This document shows, piece after piece, positions 11,711 to 24,854 of a DNA stretch of 64,000 nucleotides (positions are counted from its first letter, which is position 1; every line of letters starts with the position of its first letter). Where the stretch lies: NCBI GenBank assembly GCA_905250125.1, contig CAJNOL010000800.1, positions 1 to 64,000 on the forward strand, read 5' to 3'. The stretch comes from Rotaria sordida (Eukaryota; Rotifera; Eurotatoria; Philodinida; Philodinidae). Both the position numbers and the translations under genes were made by a program. The notes beneath the pieces are model-generated. The model searched no databases. It was not told where the DNA came from and saw only the letters and a list, made by a program, of their open reading frames with translations.

Positions 11711-12572
11711 TAATCAAATGTTTATCTCGAGATGATCCCATTTAAGCGATATGTTTTTGAGTGTGATAACACGAAATGTTTATCTATATGTTGAAAGACT
11801 TTTATTTTATAGAAATGCATTTTTAGTCAGAATACGAATTCAAATATTCATTTAACTTGTTTGTGAAACAATTCGTTTTTTTTTCGAAAAAAAAAATCAC
11901 ATTATAAATACTATGCTCTAGCACAGTTTTTAAAAAACTCGTTGTATTTCATAAAATAATACTAAAAATCATACATTTAAATGCATATACACGCAAAAAT
12001 AAGGTTGGACGTTGAAACATTGTTTTGTACAATTGTTTTTCTTTTTATGAAGAGTCCTATGACATTTGCTTGATTTTTATCTGCATGGAAATCAATATTA
12101 AGAGAGGTATTTAATAGAAAACATGTATATGAATAAATAGTTTTCTGATAGAATTATTAATATTGATATTGTACAATAAGATATATCTTACTGTCTTAAA
12201 TGAAATATAACAACGATTCATTAAGCTGCTAGAAAAACCAAAATTTTTCCTTTGTTTTTGATCACAGTTTGAAATTTGCTTTAATTCTTTAGTAGACTGA
12301 AATTCTATTAGCCAACAAAAAAAAACAAAACGTATAGAATTATTTGTTTTTCTAAGCATTCATTATTGAGATCTCGAACTATTAATGCATTTTTGTCAGC
12401 CTAAGAATTGAATTTTAGTAAATTCATCTTAAAAGACTTGTTAGTTATGAGTCTAATATAAATAAAATTCGATTTGATCAATTTGTTAAATTTCTGTTTT
12501 ATTTGGTTTTTCCTAATAATATGTTTATTATAATGAAATGTAAAGAAAAACGTTTATTGTTATTTATTAGAG

Positions 12573-15500
12573 TCATGAATAAAATTTCTTGTTTTCTTTG
12601 GCCATATCAACTAATAATTGTGTTGGTGTAAATCGATCACCATATTTACTACGATAATTATTCATTAAGTCAACTATTTTTGAAACACCATATGTATCAA
12701 TAAAACGGAATGGACCTGAAATAAAAAAAAAAATTGAACAAAAATAAATATTGAAAATATAAGAATTATTTTTTTTTTACCGCCTTTCATTGGAGGAAAT
12801 CCAAGACCAAATACTGCACCAATATCACCATCGGTCTAAAAATTCATATTACAATTTAATTTTATTCTTAAGATATATAATGTTTAAATACATACTGGAG
12901 ATGTAATAATTTTTTCTTCAAGACATCGTGCTGCTTCATTTAAAAATCGAAGACCTGTACGCCATTGAATATTTTCCATTGTTACTCTAAATATTCAATT
13001 AAATAACATATTAGTATTCATTTGAAAAAAAAGCATAAACTGGAGATTTTTAATTTTCCTGTACTTTCGAACGAATGATGTAGTATATGACAAAATGTTC
13101 AGAATGTCTCGATTGTAGTGAACTGCATAGGACTACGAAACCCGATTCCGACTCCAACGGAGTCGGAGTCGCGAACACAAATAAAAAGTCCGACTCCGAT
13201 AATCATCAATTATGTGCTAAAATTTGTTACTCATAATTTCTCTTTTTTTGTTTCTGAAAACAAAACATAGCGAAATATGTCTTATAACAAAATAAACTGT
13301 ATTTTATTTCTTATTGAGTCGCCAATTGTTTTTCTCCTTTCAGAATATCGAACCTTGGTATGAATTTTATGTCGATAAACTACAAAACACAGTTTCGGAG
13401 TCGGAGTTGGAATCGGAGTCGCAAAAAATTTTTTTTAGAAGTCGGAGTCGGGTTTCGGAGTGAAAAATTTTCCAAAATCCTCTTAGAAATTTTTTAGAAT
13501 ATTATATAATATCTATAGGCGAAAAAACAAATCATTGAAATCGAAAGAGGATAGATAAGAAGGTTTCCTTATTAATCTGTAATAGAATTCTGCAAGATCA
13601 ATTTTTTTTAATTTCTATTTTCGTCAAGTTTTTTTAGAAATTCTCGTTTTACAAAATGTTATTTGTTCTTCTATGAATTTGCAATCATTAAATATACTGT
13701 AAGACAGACAAAATCTTCGTATTCAAAGTACATCAATGTATAAAAATAAAAATTCAAAAATCATAAAAACGAAATTTTATTCCATCGTTTCGACCAGAGA
13801 CGTCCATCGCGACTGAAAATCTGCCGCTATCGTATCGCAGCCTTAGAAAAAAAAGCTGCTGCACTACTGCCACGATGAACCATAAAATAAACGTGCCTCC
13901 GTCGCGCCAATTTTCAAAAAAGTGTTTCTAATTCCATTGCTGTAACTATATTTGACCAGAGATATTGGTACTAGTCCATCAGATTCATTCAATCTCGGAG
14001 CGTTTCATTTATAAATTAACTGAACGGTAACATGCTTTTATGTGACTTTAGTATTTCATATTTTGGTATAGGATGTATTTTTTACAGAACTTGAAAGTTG
14101 ATAGTTGTTTTTTTTTTGTTTTTAGTAATATAAATACATTCGCAAACTATTGTTATTTTCATTTAATTATAATATAATCACATTGAATGTAATCTAAACT
14201 AAATAATACACTCATATTTACTTTTCTTTAGGTTCTTTGGAATAATTTTTTATTATTTCAGTAAATTTTGGATTAATTTCACGAGCACCACCTTTAACAC
14301 CTTTTTGATAAATATATAAACCTTGCCCTGATTTTCTTCCATGTAAATTATTTGCTACAAGTTCTTGAAATAATTGTGGCATTGATTGATCAGTAAGACG
14401 TTCACCAAAAGCAGCATGCATATCACGTGCTATATGAGCAGCAACATCAATACCAATTTCATCAAATAATGTTGCAGAACCAACAGGAAAACCAAAATTT
14501 TTTGTTGCTTTATCAATATCTTTTGGTGAAACACCTTCTTGAAGAAGATCAAATACTTCTGAACCAGCAAACATTATTAAACGTGTTGTATAAAAACCTG
14601 GACCATCACCAACAACAATAACAACTTTGCCTTGTTTAAGACCAACACTAACAGCTGAACGTACTGTATCATCGGATGTTTGTTTAGCTCGAACAATTTC
14701 TAATAATTCCATTTTATCTACGGGTGAAAAATAATGCATACCAATAACCTAAAATACACATTTAATCTTTGTTTTTGTTTTTTTTGAGTTTAAATTTTAA
14801 TATATACTTTTTGTGGACGTCGACTATTAGCAGCTATTTGATGAATAGGTAATGCTGATGTATTTGAAGCAAATACACAATGTTCTGGAATGCGTTGTTC
14901 AAGTTCAGCAAGAACATTTTGTTTTAATTTAAGATCTTCAAAAACAGCTTCAATAATCATATCACATTTTTCGAAATTATCAAATGTTGATTGACATTGT
15001 AAATTTGATAATACATTATCATATTCAGCACTAGATAATATTTGAAAAAAAGAAATTGAATATTTAAACAAGATGAATAAATTTTTGTTTTTTTTACTTT
15101 GTCAATCTTTTTCGTTTAACATAACCTTCATAACCTTTACTAATTTGTGAATAACCACGTGATAATGCTTTAGATGTTGTATCACGTAATATAACATTAA
15201 AACCTTTATCAATAGATACATGAGCAATTCCTGCACCCATAAGACCAGCACCAACAATACCAATATTTCTGGAATATTTTTTTTTTGATAAAAAAAAAAG
15301 GATTTGATTTGTATACTACTCACTTTACTTCTTTTTCTGGTTTTCCATATTTATTTTTCTTACATTCAGTACGTCCATGAAATAGACCAATCAATGCTTT
15401 CGATTCAGTTGTCATACCAAGATCAGCAAAACCCTAAAATTGATAACTATATAATTTTTTTCAACAAAATGTTAATTAACCCCTGTTGCAAAAGTCTTTA

Positions 15501-18500
15501 GACAAAATGTTTATTCATTTTTCAGTCGCCTAAACATCATTAGTGAGAATCAAAAGCAGTTAGCTAAAATCAGATTTTTGTGTTCTTTCCGAATATCTGA
15601 TCAGAATATTTCTCTGACTTAACATTGATTAGAAATGGGCCAAATGTTTGACAGAGTGAAAAATGATGTCTGTATAAAAAGTCATTCTGCAAATGTTTGT
15701 TCATCTTTCAGCCGCTAAAAGTATTTGATACGAACCAAAAGTAGCTCCTTATAGTCAGTCTTATCTGCTCTTCTCTGGTATGTGTTCAGAATATCTCTTA
15801 GGCTTAAGATTGGTTAGCTGTAAATTAATACTTGAAAGAGGCGAAGAATGACATCTCGACGAAGAAAACACATGTTTTCCCGCTATTCATTACTTATGTA
15901 AGTTGGATTTTGAAGCAGTTCGAAATTGGCAATTTGTAGAGCATTCAATTCTCTATAAAACCATATATGACAATAGGCTTCAACTCAAATGAATAAAAGA
16001 TTGTAGACGTTTTTTTGAGAACTGATTGGTACGTAAAATAAAATCCTGCCAAAAAGTCAGTTTTCCAAGATCTTCTATTTATAATACAACAGATTGCATG
16101 TATTTGTTTCGAGATGGAAAACCAAACTAAATAGCATAGTTTGTAGAGCAAACTTCGCTCTATAAAATTGGCTGATGAAAATATTTTTCATGTTTTGCGT
16201 AGAGTAGATATCTATCAAAACACAAAAATACATCCAATAAAATTCTGTACAAACATCATTTTCGACTCTATCAAACATTTGACTTATCCCTAATCAATAT
16301 TGAGTCAGTGAAATATTCTGATCAGATATTCGAAAAGAGCACAAAAATCTGATTTTAGCTAACTACTTTTGATTCTCACTAATGACGTTTAGGCGGCTGA
16401 AAAATGAATAAACATTTTGTCTAAAGACTTTTGCAACAGGGGTTATTATGAGTTACAACTTCATTTAAAAATATTGTTAGTACAAAACAATATAATGGCT
16501 GTTACTAATACGAGGATATGTTTAATACATCGACTTAAATCGATGCTGTATGTACACGACAGTCTGTTCTATTATTCTACCGCTTTTTAGATGGCCTATG
16601 AATTTGTAAATTTTCTCTTTAATATGCAGTAGAGAGTATGTCTATTATGATCGGAGCAAAAAAAAACGTAAGCTATGTCAAGATTAATCATCTTACAAAA
16701 AAGAGTTCATGATGGACACTGACTGATACAACTTGATAGGTCTCAATAGATCTTAACAAAATTCTAAAGATAATAATTCATTCTGACAAATGTTTTATTT
16801 AGATTTAAAATAAATTTTGAATTTGTTTTGTTATTTCATTTATGTTATAGATTAAATAAAAAGTACTAACGTCTGCTTCAGCATTATATCCGACTTTTGA
16901 ACCACTTTCTAAAGTTTGTTTGATAACCTAATGAAGAAAAATTTCATTTTTTTTTTGTACTTCTTTATAATAAATAGAATGTAATGCATACATCTAAAAT
17001 TTTTAATGGTGCGGGATAAAGACCTTGTGTTTGTGACATAACTTTCTTTTGAGCTTGTTGCAAAATATAATTTTGTACATATGAACTTGACATTATTTTC
17101 GATTTAATATCTATGAAAATCACATAATAAATAATGAGGGGAGAAAACAAATATCTTACTTTCTATTAAACCAGGTTCTTTCTTAGCAGGTTTTTGTACA
17201 GTAAGTTCTCTAAAAGAAGATAATATTACAATATGATTTAAAACAAAAAAAACAATACTAATCCTTTCAACAGAATACAAACCGATTATGTCCGATCTGT
17301 GTACAAAACAAACAATTAGCCCATTACTTCTCAGTTATAACTCTCTGTTTATATGCTCAATTTCTTTTGCAACATGAAAAATGTTATTAGATTTCTTCGC
17401 GTTATGAACAGTTCAGAAATGAAACATTTTTACAAAAGCGAACAGTAAGATGACCTAACAAACCAATTGAAAGATTTCTTAAGTACAAAATCGGAAAAAT
17501 TTTTCTAGAGAGATATTCAATAACTTCGATTATGTTACCATCTCGGATCATTCATCCGATAGTATGCTAATTATGTTGTGATATACAGGATTGTACATAA
17601 CCTTTTGCTAGGACGGGGGTAGCGCTATAATTTCAAGTTGAATACTTAATGAATTTTATATTAAATTAAAGCGCGTCGAAAACGGGATACATTAGTACTA
17701 AATAGTAAGAGTTATTAAAATCTTTCAATGTCGAACTTACGAAATTTTCAGAAATCTTATGCTTTTTTCGAATGTTTAAAAATTCGTTTTTTTTTTATAT
17801 GGAAAAGAAACGAGTTTTTAAACATTTTTTAGGATGTTGTAAGTAATGTTCAAAATTTTTTCTCTAAGAAAAATGATTTAAAAAACTTTTAATATAGACA
17901 GTTTTGTAGAGCTCGACGAGTTCTATCGAACCATGTAAAAATATCAAAAGAAAATATTTTACTCTATATTTGAATTGCTGACGCTTTAATTTTCTATGCC
18001 AAAAAAAAAACATAAGATTTCTGAAAATTTCGTAAGTTCGACATTGAAAGATTTTGATAATTCTTACTATTTAGTACTAATATATCCTGTATTCGACACG
18101 CTTTAATTTGGTATAAAATTCATTAGGTATTCAACTTGAAATCATAGCGCTATTCCCTCCTAGCAAAAGGTTATGTACAACCCTCTACATCAGCTTGGCC
18201 ATCTTTCTAGAGTTGTAGGGAAAATATCGAGCTATTGAATTTGCTGTTAAACGGATGTATTCTTCTCATTGGTAGAAAAATTATGTCTATTCCATATTAT
18301 GACTATATCATCATAAAAAATGAATATACTTTGCTTTTTGTACAGCAACTGATCGAAGATAGTTTATATTTTTTTCTTCGGCTGGATGTAAACCTGGTCC
18401 AATAGGTTCAACAATAGCATCGACTAAACCCATTGATTTAGCTTTTTTTGCTTTAATTTCTTTACCAGTTAAAATAACATCAAGTGCATCAGGTAATGAA

Positions 18501-19419
18501 AGTTTTTGTACTAATCTTTGTGTACCACCAGCACCAGGTAATAAACCTAATTTAACTTCAGGTACACCAAATCCAGTTCGTTTATCATTCATTGCAATAC
18601 GATAATGACATGCTAAAGCAACCTAAAAAATTAAAAAAATTCAATAAAAAAATTTAATAAAATTAACTAACTTCAAATCCACCACCAAGACATGAACCAA
18701 AAATAGCAGCAACAATTGGTTTTTTCGATTGTTCAATCTGATTCATAACATCTTGACCATGACGTGAAATTTTATAAAGTTCATCACGATTTTTAGCTGA
18801 TTCAAGCATACTGAATAAACAAATGTATATTTTAAAAAAAAAAATCAATAAAACAGAAAAAAAGATTCATACGAACTTAATATCAGCTCCAGCAATGAAT
18901 GAACCTGGTTTAGCTGACATAACCACAATGCCTTTAACTTTATCATCGTTTTGTAAATGATTAAATAATGGAACAAATTCGTCCATCATTCCTCTGGACA
19001 ATGTATTAACCTTAATTTAATGACGAAAAAATAAAAAAAATATTTTTTTCGTTTTTTCTTTTATACTTTAGAATTTTCTTGATTGAATAGTACAACAGCA
19101 ATGCCATCCTGGTATTCGACTTTTAAATTTTTTAATTGTTGTAAATCCGCTTAAAAAAACAAAGAAAATTTAATTAGAAGAAAAAAAAATTTAATAAATT
19201 AATTTACTAGGTTTATTTTGAGATTGTTGTTGTTGTTGTTGTTGTTGAACTGATGTGGAAGCAAGTCGAGTGTATAGTTGTATTGCAACTATTTTCAATG
19301 AGATAAGATTTTGTGTAAATTATTAAAATATTTCCTATACAAATCTTACCTGGTGAACGAGTAAGAGTTAATAATCGTTGCTGACGACAAATCAATGATG
19401 TGAATATAGCTGAAGCCAT
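12573..19419 (-). CDS. HADHA: Mitochondrial trifunctional protein alpha subunit
   Basis: Sixteen exons: 19419-19350, 19288-19208, 19149-19067, 19010-18877, 18810-18672, 18622-18330, 17209-17160, 17110-16992, 16927-16871, 15433-15324, 15268-15098, 15030-14808, 14748-14222, 12986-12896, 12835-12781 and 12715-12573. They give 781 residues (human 763). The enzyme performs the enoyl-CoA hydratase and long-chain 3-hydroxyacyl-CoA dehydrogenase steps of mitochondrial beta-oxidation. Visible motifs are GSCLGGGFE and [19 protein letters not shown] (hydratase), [10 protein letters not shown] (NAD binding), [42 protein letters not shown] and [14 protein letters not shown]. The N-terminus is Arg/Ser/Thr-rich, as a mitochondrial presequence should be, and includes seven consecutive glutamines. 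Three introns of 1.1-1.4 kb carry mobile elements. The HADHB partner is not in the window. Confidence 0.95.
13137..13460. repeat. GGAGTC-rich fold-back repeat in HADHA intron 13
   Basis: The left block (13137-13200) contains GAAACCCGATTCCGACTCC and GGAGTCGGAGTC. The right block (13390-13460) carries the reverse complement, GGAGTCGGGTTTC, plus further GGAGTC units. About 190 bases of AT-rich spacer lie between them. Element family unknown. Confidence 0.6.
13795..13920. repeat. Dispersed repeat R1, copy 1
   Basis: Less AT-rich than its surroundings, with GAGACGTCCATCGCGACTG, then AAATCTGCCGCTATCGTATC, and CGCGCC further on. Related copies lie at 46083-46170 and 63394-63750. The shared core is a GAGATGTCCAT-like start followed by CTGGAAATCTGTCGCTGCT-like sequence. 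Confidence 0.55.
15479..16443. mobile_element. Tc1/mariner-like fold-back element, 965 bp, in HADHA intron 9
   Basis: The termini ACCCCTGTTGCAAAAGTC and its complement are flanked by TA. The long arms match over about 190 bases at each end. The interior carries two copies of a small palindrome, TTTGTAGAGC followed by CTCTATAAAA, at about 15932-15960 and 16139-16168. No transposase. Confidence 0.7.
17586..18185. mobile_element. Tc1/mariner-like MITE, 600 bp, family A member 2, in HADHA intron 6
   Basis: The ends CAGGATTGTACATAACC and GAGGGTTGTACATAACC (complement) are flanked by TA, with well-matched arms of about 180 bases. Near the centre lies TTTTGTAGAGCTCGACGAG, a variant of the central palindrome seen in other elements. 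Size and arm phrases link it to 4376-4976. Confidence 0.7.
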
Positions 19420-21957
19420 TTAAGAAATATCTACAATTAAATTAAACCACAAAACGATTATCGATCAATGATATCGAATAGAGCAAAGGTCTTTTTTATT
19501 TCTATTCTTTACCATATGATGTAGATTTCACCAATGATAATATGAATATAGATCATTAGTAGTAAAATCAATATCTCAATTTAAATATGAAAGCAATATA
19601 ATTAAATATTAATTAAATTAAGTTAGAAAAGTTGTTAAAAATAATAAATCATTATCTTTGAGCGACATCTATTGAAAGTACCGTTTGTTATCTGCAATAT
19701 ACACGGTCTGTTTCAAAGTTTGACATACGATGCTGACGATATAGTACAAGCTGATTTATGCAAAGCGGTTAAGCACTTAAGAAATCTTCGAGAACATCAG
19801 TTTTTCTTTTATTCACATGGATTAGTCTTAAGAAAACTGACTAACGCCATAAAAAGAGCAGATCTTCATCGTTGTCTCTATTCAAGATTTTACTATAAAT
19901 CTCAATGATTATTTTGGCATCAAATAAACTGATTGAATGTACATATAGATTCTCAAGTACTTTGGCTTTTTTTACAATCCATTTATAATATGTAATGTCC
20001 TATTGGAAAAGAAATTCTTTGATTTAAAAATATTCAAAAGAAGTCAATCTCACCAGTCGTTCGTACAATACAGATTTTAACTTTAAACGCTAAAGTTCAA
20101 GAATTCTTAAGCTTTTTAGAAGTGGAAAGTATAAAATTTGAACTCATATTGTTTTGGTCTTATATTATAATCTTTGAAATTGAATTTAGAAAAAGTATAA
20201 ATCATTATATGTAATATATAATTCTTTTGAAGATGGACTATTTCGATTCAGACAAAAAGTTCACTTTGACTATGTCTGAATTTTGTTTTTCAAGTGGTTC
20301 TGTAGCATCTCATACAAGTTTTTTTTATAATTAAGATGTTCTAAAACTATTGAAATTCTTATTATATCAAAGCATAGAAAGCTTGAAAAAAAAAATTCTG
20401 TTCATATGTACTTACAGCACTAAGAGTACTATACATATTCGCAGTATGATTATCATTAATCGAGTAAACAATATCATATGAAAAATTTGTGTCGAAGTTA
20501 TAGATCGCCATTTTTAGATGTAAAAAAGAAGTTTTCATTTATATAGTTAAGTACATACTATACTAAACATTTAACCAAAACTAATCCATTCTGAATTATA
20601 TTCTACTATTGGCGATCAATTTCTACCTAATAATATTGTTGCAAGTTGATCATATTGGCTTTATGAGGTTCGAGAAAAAATCGAAGATCAATCAGTAGCC
20701 GACACAACATCTAGCAATATTGAGAAAGTGTGCTAGCTCATTGATAACAATTCCAACGTTGCGATTGATGAAATACAAGTAGAAACTGATATGAGACGCA
20801 ACACTATCTAAAGCAACATTACCGCTCATCTGAAGATAGTGCTCGCTAGTTATCCGATATTCTGACACATGTTCAATGAACCATAAGAGTGATACATTAA
20901 GAAGAAAATTTTGGAAAGTTTCAATAGAGAACATAACAATTTGGTGACGATTCGTACTTTTATCATGATCAAATTAGTAGAAAATCGTCGAACACTGTCT
21001 GAACACCAATCAGATGAACTCCACAAACTATAGTGCACAGCGACTGCTTTACTCCGCAAGCTATGTTTTGTATCCTTTTTAAGACGACTGATCTCCCTCT
21101 TGCAACTGTTGGCTAACAAAATGTGCAACAATAGATCAACATTTGACACATAATTATGTTATTAGAATTCACCACGACAATACCAAACCACATGCTCGTA
21201 AAGACATCAAAATTATTCGATATTCATCGAATTCTCTGAATATACGTAATACTATGTGATTTTTTAGTTATACAATCCTATCAAATAGAATGTAGCTGAA
21301 ACCATGGTCATGAACTCGCTCGACAAGAATAACTATAAAAAAATATTTTGATAAATGGCTTAAACAGGGTGTGAATGTGCAGCAAATATTCACACCACAC
21401 CTGTCCAAACAAAGTTTTTGAGTTTTTCAAAGATTATTTCACTACTCTCGAACGAAAACAAAGATAAGATTTCTAAGTCCACATCTAACTCATAGCTTGT
21501 GACTCATCTACTTTGCCGAAAATCGTTTCGTTGAAAGACTCGTTTGCTGCCTTAGACTGTTCGAACCCCCACTTAATTTTTATACTGGCTTGTTAAGATG
21601 AAGAGGTCAATTCATTTTGCCCACACTCACCCCTTTGAAGCGCCCTGTATGATCAGAAAATGCTTTCGATGAAGTGCTTTTCGACGGAGAGCATAATTAC
21701 CTTCATATACAATATTATGATAATGACATATGCTTGTATCTTTTCATGATTCTGTAGAAGAATATTTTTCATCTTATTCTTCAATTTAGATGAGTTGAGT
21801 TTCATATTCTATGATGGTCTGTATTATTCATCAAATATCTAGATTAGGATCTATGAAAATTCATTAGCATTTCTTTTATTTATTATTCAATTCAAGATGA
21901 TGACAAGCAATACAAAAAAAAAAGCTAGCAAAATCTATTTTAACTATTTTTCATTCT
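19420..21957. other. Intergenic, AT-rich, no gene recognised
   Basis: Several reading frames of 67-99 codons exist on both strands, but none has recognisable domains or splice-supported neighbours. One GTGGGTGTG-type hairpin lies at 21366-21403. This is the largest stretch in which I see little structure. Confidence 0.4.
21366..21403. repeat. GTGTGAAT hairpin, copy 5 of the GTGGGTGTG family
   Basis: GGTGTGAAT pairs perfectly with ATTCACACC over 9 bases, followed by ACACCTGT. It is a diverged member of the hairpin group. Confidence 0.45.
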
Positions 21958-22416
21958 CTAACTACTATCACCGGTATGTAAAAGATTATCGATAACATTT
22001 TCTAATGATCGACCTGATTCTTTAGCTTGTTGAACAGCACAAAGAACAATACGTGCGCGTTGTTCAGGTTGGAGAAGTCTATCGAATTCATCAAGAGCTT
22101 TTTCACGAGCTTCGGAGAGTTTACGAAAACCTTCACGTAATCGTTGTAACAACTCTTCTGCTTTTGCACTATCATTAGCATCGACAGCTGTTTGCATTTG
22201 TGCAAGAACTTCTCTACCAGCTTGACGACGAGCATTAAGTCGTTCACAAGCACCTCGAAACCATTCTTTGAGCTAATACAAATAATAAAATGCAAAAAAA
22301 ATCTTTAAAATTGAATAATTAATAAATCTTACCCCTCGTTCTTGATCAGCTGATAAATTCAAATTAGCTTTGACTTTCCAACTATCGACAATTGCATCAG
22401 TTCGACCTTGGGCCAT
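21958..22416 (-). CDS. Spy/CpxP-like helical protein, possible bacterial acquisition
   Basis: Two coding exons, 22416-22333 and 22272-21958, give 132 residues. A 5'UTR intron (about 22426-22485) precedes the ATG. The protein is almost entirely charged amphipathic helix. It carries two LTxxQ-like boxes, LNLSADQERG near residue 20 and LLQPEQRARIVL near residue 95, separated by a helix with many Arg, Glu and Gln residues. This layout resembles the bacterial Spy/CpxP family of refolding chaperones and metal-stress sensors, which are periplasmic. Here there is no signal peptide, so a cytosolic product is expected. The coding part looks less AT-rich than neighbouring genes. Family assignment by eye is moderate; a generic coiled-coil protein is the alternative. 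Confidence 0.6.
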
Positions 22417-23042
22417 TTTTTTCTTAAATAATAATTATTCAATATAACAAAAAAACATTAAAAAAAAAATATCATACACTTACTTGTTTAGATATAAAAT
22501 ATTACAATAAGAATAAGAATAAGAATAGAATGAATACACTGGTATCCTTTGGTTTATATAGGCTAATAAGAAGTAAGAGCAAACAGTACTCTTATCAATA
22601 TTTAGGTACCAAGTCCGACCTTGCATCACAGAAAAAAAAGAAAGGGCTGGATTGGATAAACAAAAAAAAATGTTATATCATCATTATCTTTCTTCTCTCT
22701 GGTCACCCCACCACACCCAAAATATTGCTTATCAAAATCTTGTATATTTTTTCAAGATAAAACTATTCTTCTTGTAATATGGTGTTTTGTGGTTGATATT
22801 AACTAAATATATTACAAGTTTATCAATTTAACTCTTGAAATTTGAAATTTATTTTTATTTTTATAAACAAAAAAGATTTTAACACTATCAACTCATTTAT
22901 CATTTAAATAAATAAATAAACAAATACATAAATGAAAAAAAACACAGTGTTCGCTTTATCTTATGACTAGATTATATAAAAGTACGGAAGAAGAAACCTA
23001 ATGCAAGAGAATGGATAGCTTCATATATTTCTATATCATTTA
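22417..23042. other. Spacer between divergently evolving minus-strand genes
   Basis: Contains the upstream leader of the Spy/CpxP-like gene and the 3' flank of the GDPD1-like gene. AT-rich, with nothing else recognised. Confidence 0.5.
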
Positions 23043-24854
23043 TTATAACATAAATTCATGTTTATTTGATACTAAATATTTGTGTAATAGTGTAGGATAA
23101 TCAGTCATAACACCGGTAGCACCTAGATGTTTAAAAGCATATTCAAATTCTTGTTCGTTATTTAATATCCAAACATAGACCTAAATTCAAAAAAAAACTA
23201 ATTAAGAAAAATAAACGATATAATTAAAAATTAAACTTACAGGAATACCACGTCGTTGTAAATGTGCAAACATAGTTTTATTATTTAATGCTCTAGATTT
23301 ATAAAAAACAGAGAAAACAACATAAAAAATTATTTTAATAGAAATAATTACCGTTCAGCTAAATAGAAAACTATTTTGAGTTTCCAATCGAAATTTTTTA
23401 TTGTTTTTCTAAAAATTACAAAAAAAAAATAAGAAAATCATTTAATAAAACAAAACTTTCTTTCATACCTAAAAACCATTCCCGGTACTGGTACTTCAAA
23501 AGCACCTATATGAAATAAATGATGCAAAATTCTTTTTTTTTTTTGATAATTTTCATATTGTTTACCTGGTATTAATGTTATAAAAGGTAATAAACCAATC
23601 CAATAACCCATTACAATACCTGCTGCTTCTTTAAATGAACAAAATCGAACAATATGAGGATTCTAAGATAAATAAAATTACTAAATATACAAAATAATAA
23701 TAGAAGAATAATATCAAACTTGTGCTGTTAATTTTCGACATATTACATGACTAAAACTACCCCAATAAGTAATATGTTCTCGTCGATATTGTTGAATAAG
23801 ATCAGAAACCTAAATATTATGATCTATGTAGTAAGAACGTACACAAATTTTCACGAACAAAAAAAAGGAATTTCATCTAATAAGAGCGGATGGAATTTTT
23901 GTAAAATGTCTTTTTCTCTAGATAAATTTCGTAATTAAAAGTGAGTTCTATTGATTACAATATTCAAGGAAAAATATTATCAGTGTTCATTGAAAAATAG
24001 AATTTAGATATATGTATTAGAATCAATTTGATAAATGAGAGAAACATATAGGTTAATCAATTTATCTGAACTATGTTTATAGACGTTGAAGAATGATAAT
24101 ATGATTTTTTTTTTTTACTTGTTTAATAAGTTCATCATTATTTTCTTTAATATCAATATTAATTGGAGTTGTTGGATAACGTTCAAAAACATCTTTTAAT
24201 AATGGTATACGTAATAAATCTCTATTATTTGGATTATTATTATCACTTGATATAATTATGTCTATAAAAAAAAATTCTTTTTTATTTTATGAATGAATAT
24301 TTTAATTTTTTACCTGAGTCATAATAAAGTGGAAGACTATTACTAATTCTTGGTAAATTCTAGAAAAGAAATATATTATTTTTGTATTTTTCATGATGAA
24401 TTATTTTTTTTATTTACATTATATTCAATATCTCTAATAAATCCTATTTCACCAGTCGTTCTATCTAATGTAAAATCATGATGAACAATAACTTGAGAAT
24501 CTTTTGTAAAATGACAATCTAATTCAAGCATTTCCACTCCATTTTTTAATCCTCTATAAACATAAACATTCAATATAAGAAGGAAAAAAACAATTTGTCT
24601 TTTTTAATTATACTTGTCAAATGCAAGTAAAGAATTTTCAATTGATTCTCCAGCTCCTAATACAAAAATCAAAAAACATAATTTTTATTTTTTTATGATT
24701 CATAAACAATTTATGAACCTCCTCGATGAGCTATATTTCGTACAATAAACGCAGGTCGACGTTTTCGATGAATCCATTGTGGTTTACGTAGGAAGATATA
24801 TGAAGATATAACATAAACAGTTGCAAACGTTGTACAAGCCACAAACAGTGCCAT
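23043..24854 (-). CDS. GDPD1: Glycerophosphodiester phosphodiesterase, GDPD1/GDE4-like
   Basis: Eleven exons: 24854-24719, 24656-24614, 24553-24418, 24359-24314, 24261-24119, 23809-23720, 23662-23566, 23505-23469, 23408-23352, 23292-23241 and 23180-23043. They give 324 residues (human GDPD1 about 314). The family hydrolyses lysophospholipids or glycerophosphodiesters with lysophospholipase D activity. An N-terminal hydrophobic helix (residues 1-22) anchors the protein. The catalytic set is visible: AHRGGAGE (His43, Glu49), MLELDCH (Glu70, Asp72) and HHD (His84-85). Then follow IPLLKDVFERYPTTPINIDI, YWGSF, and the C-terminal VYVWILNNEQEFEYAF and GATGVMTDYPT. All exon phases agree. GDPD3 is the alternative member of the same subfamily. 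Confidence 0.92.

Larger units (their letters stand above)
9994..12572. other. Intergenic, AT-rich, with one MITE and one long direct repeat
   Basis: No gene is supported. It holds a MITE at about 11202-11509, immediately followed by the right copy of direct repeat DR1. The rest is featureless AT-rich sequence. Confidence 0.5.

Noticed and set aside
14427-14621. A 64-codon plus-strand frame rich in Gln and Leu
   Set aside because: It is the antisense shadow of HADHA exon 13.
20692-21149. Two overlapping minus-strand frames of 80 and 99 codons
   Set aside because: No recognisable domain, no splice-supported continuation, and ordinary intergenic composition.
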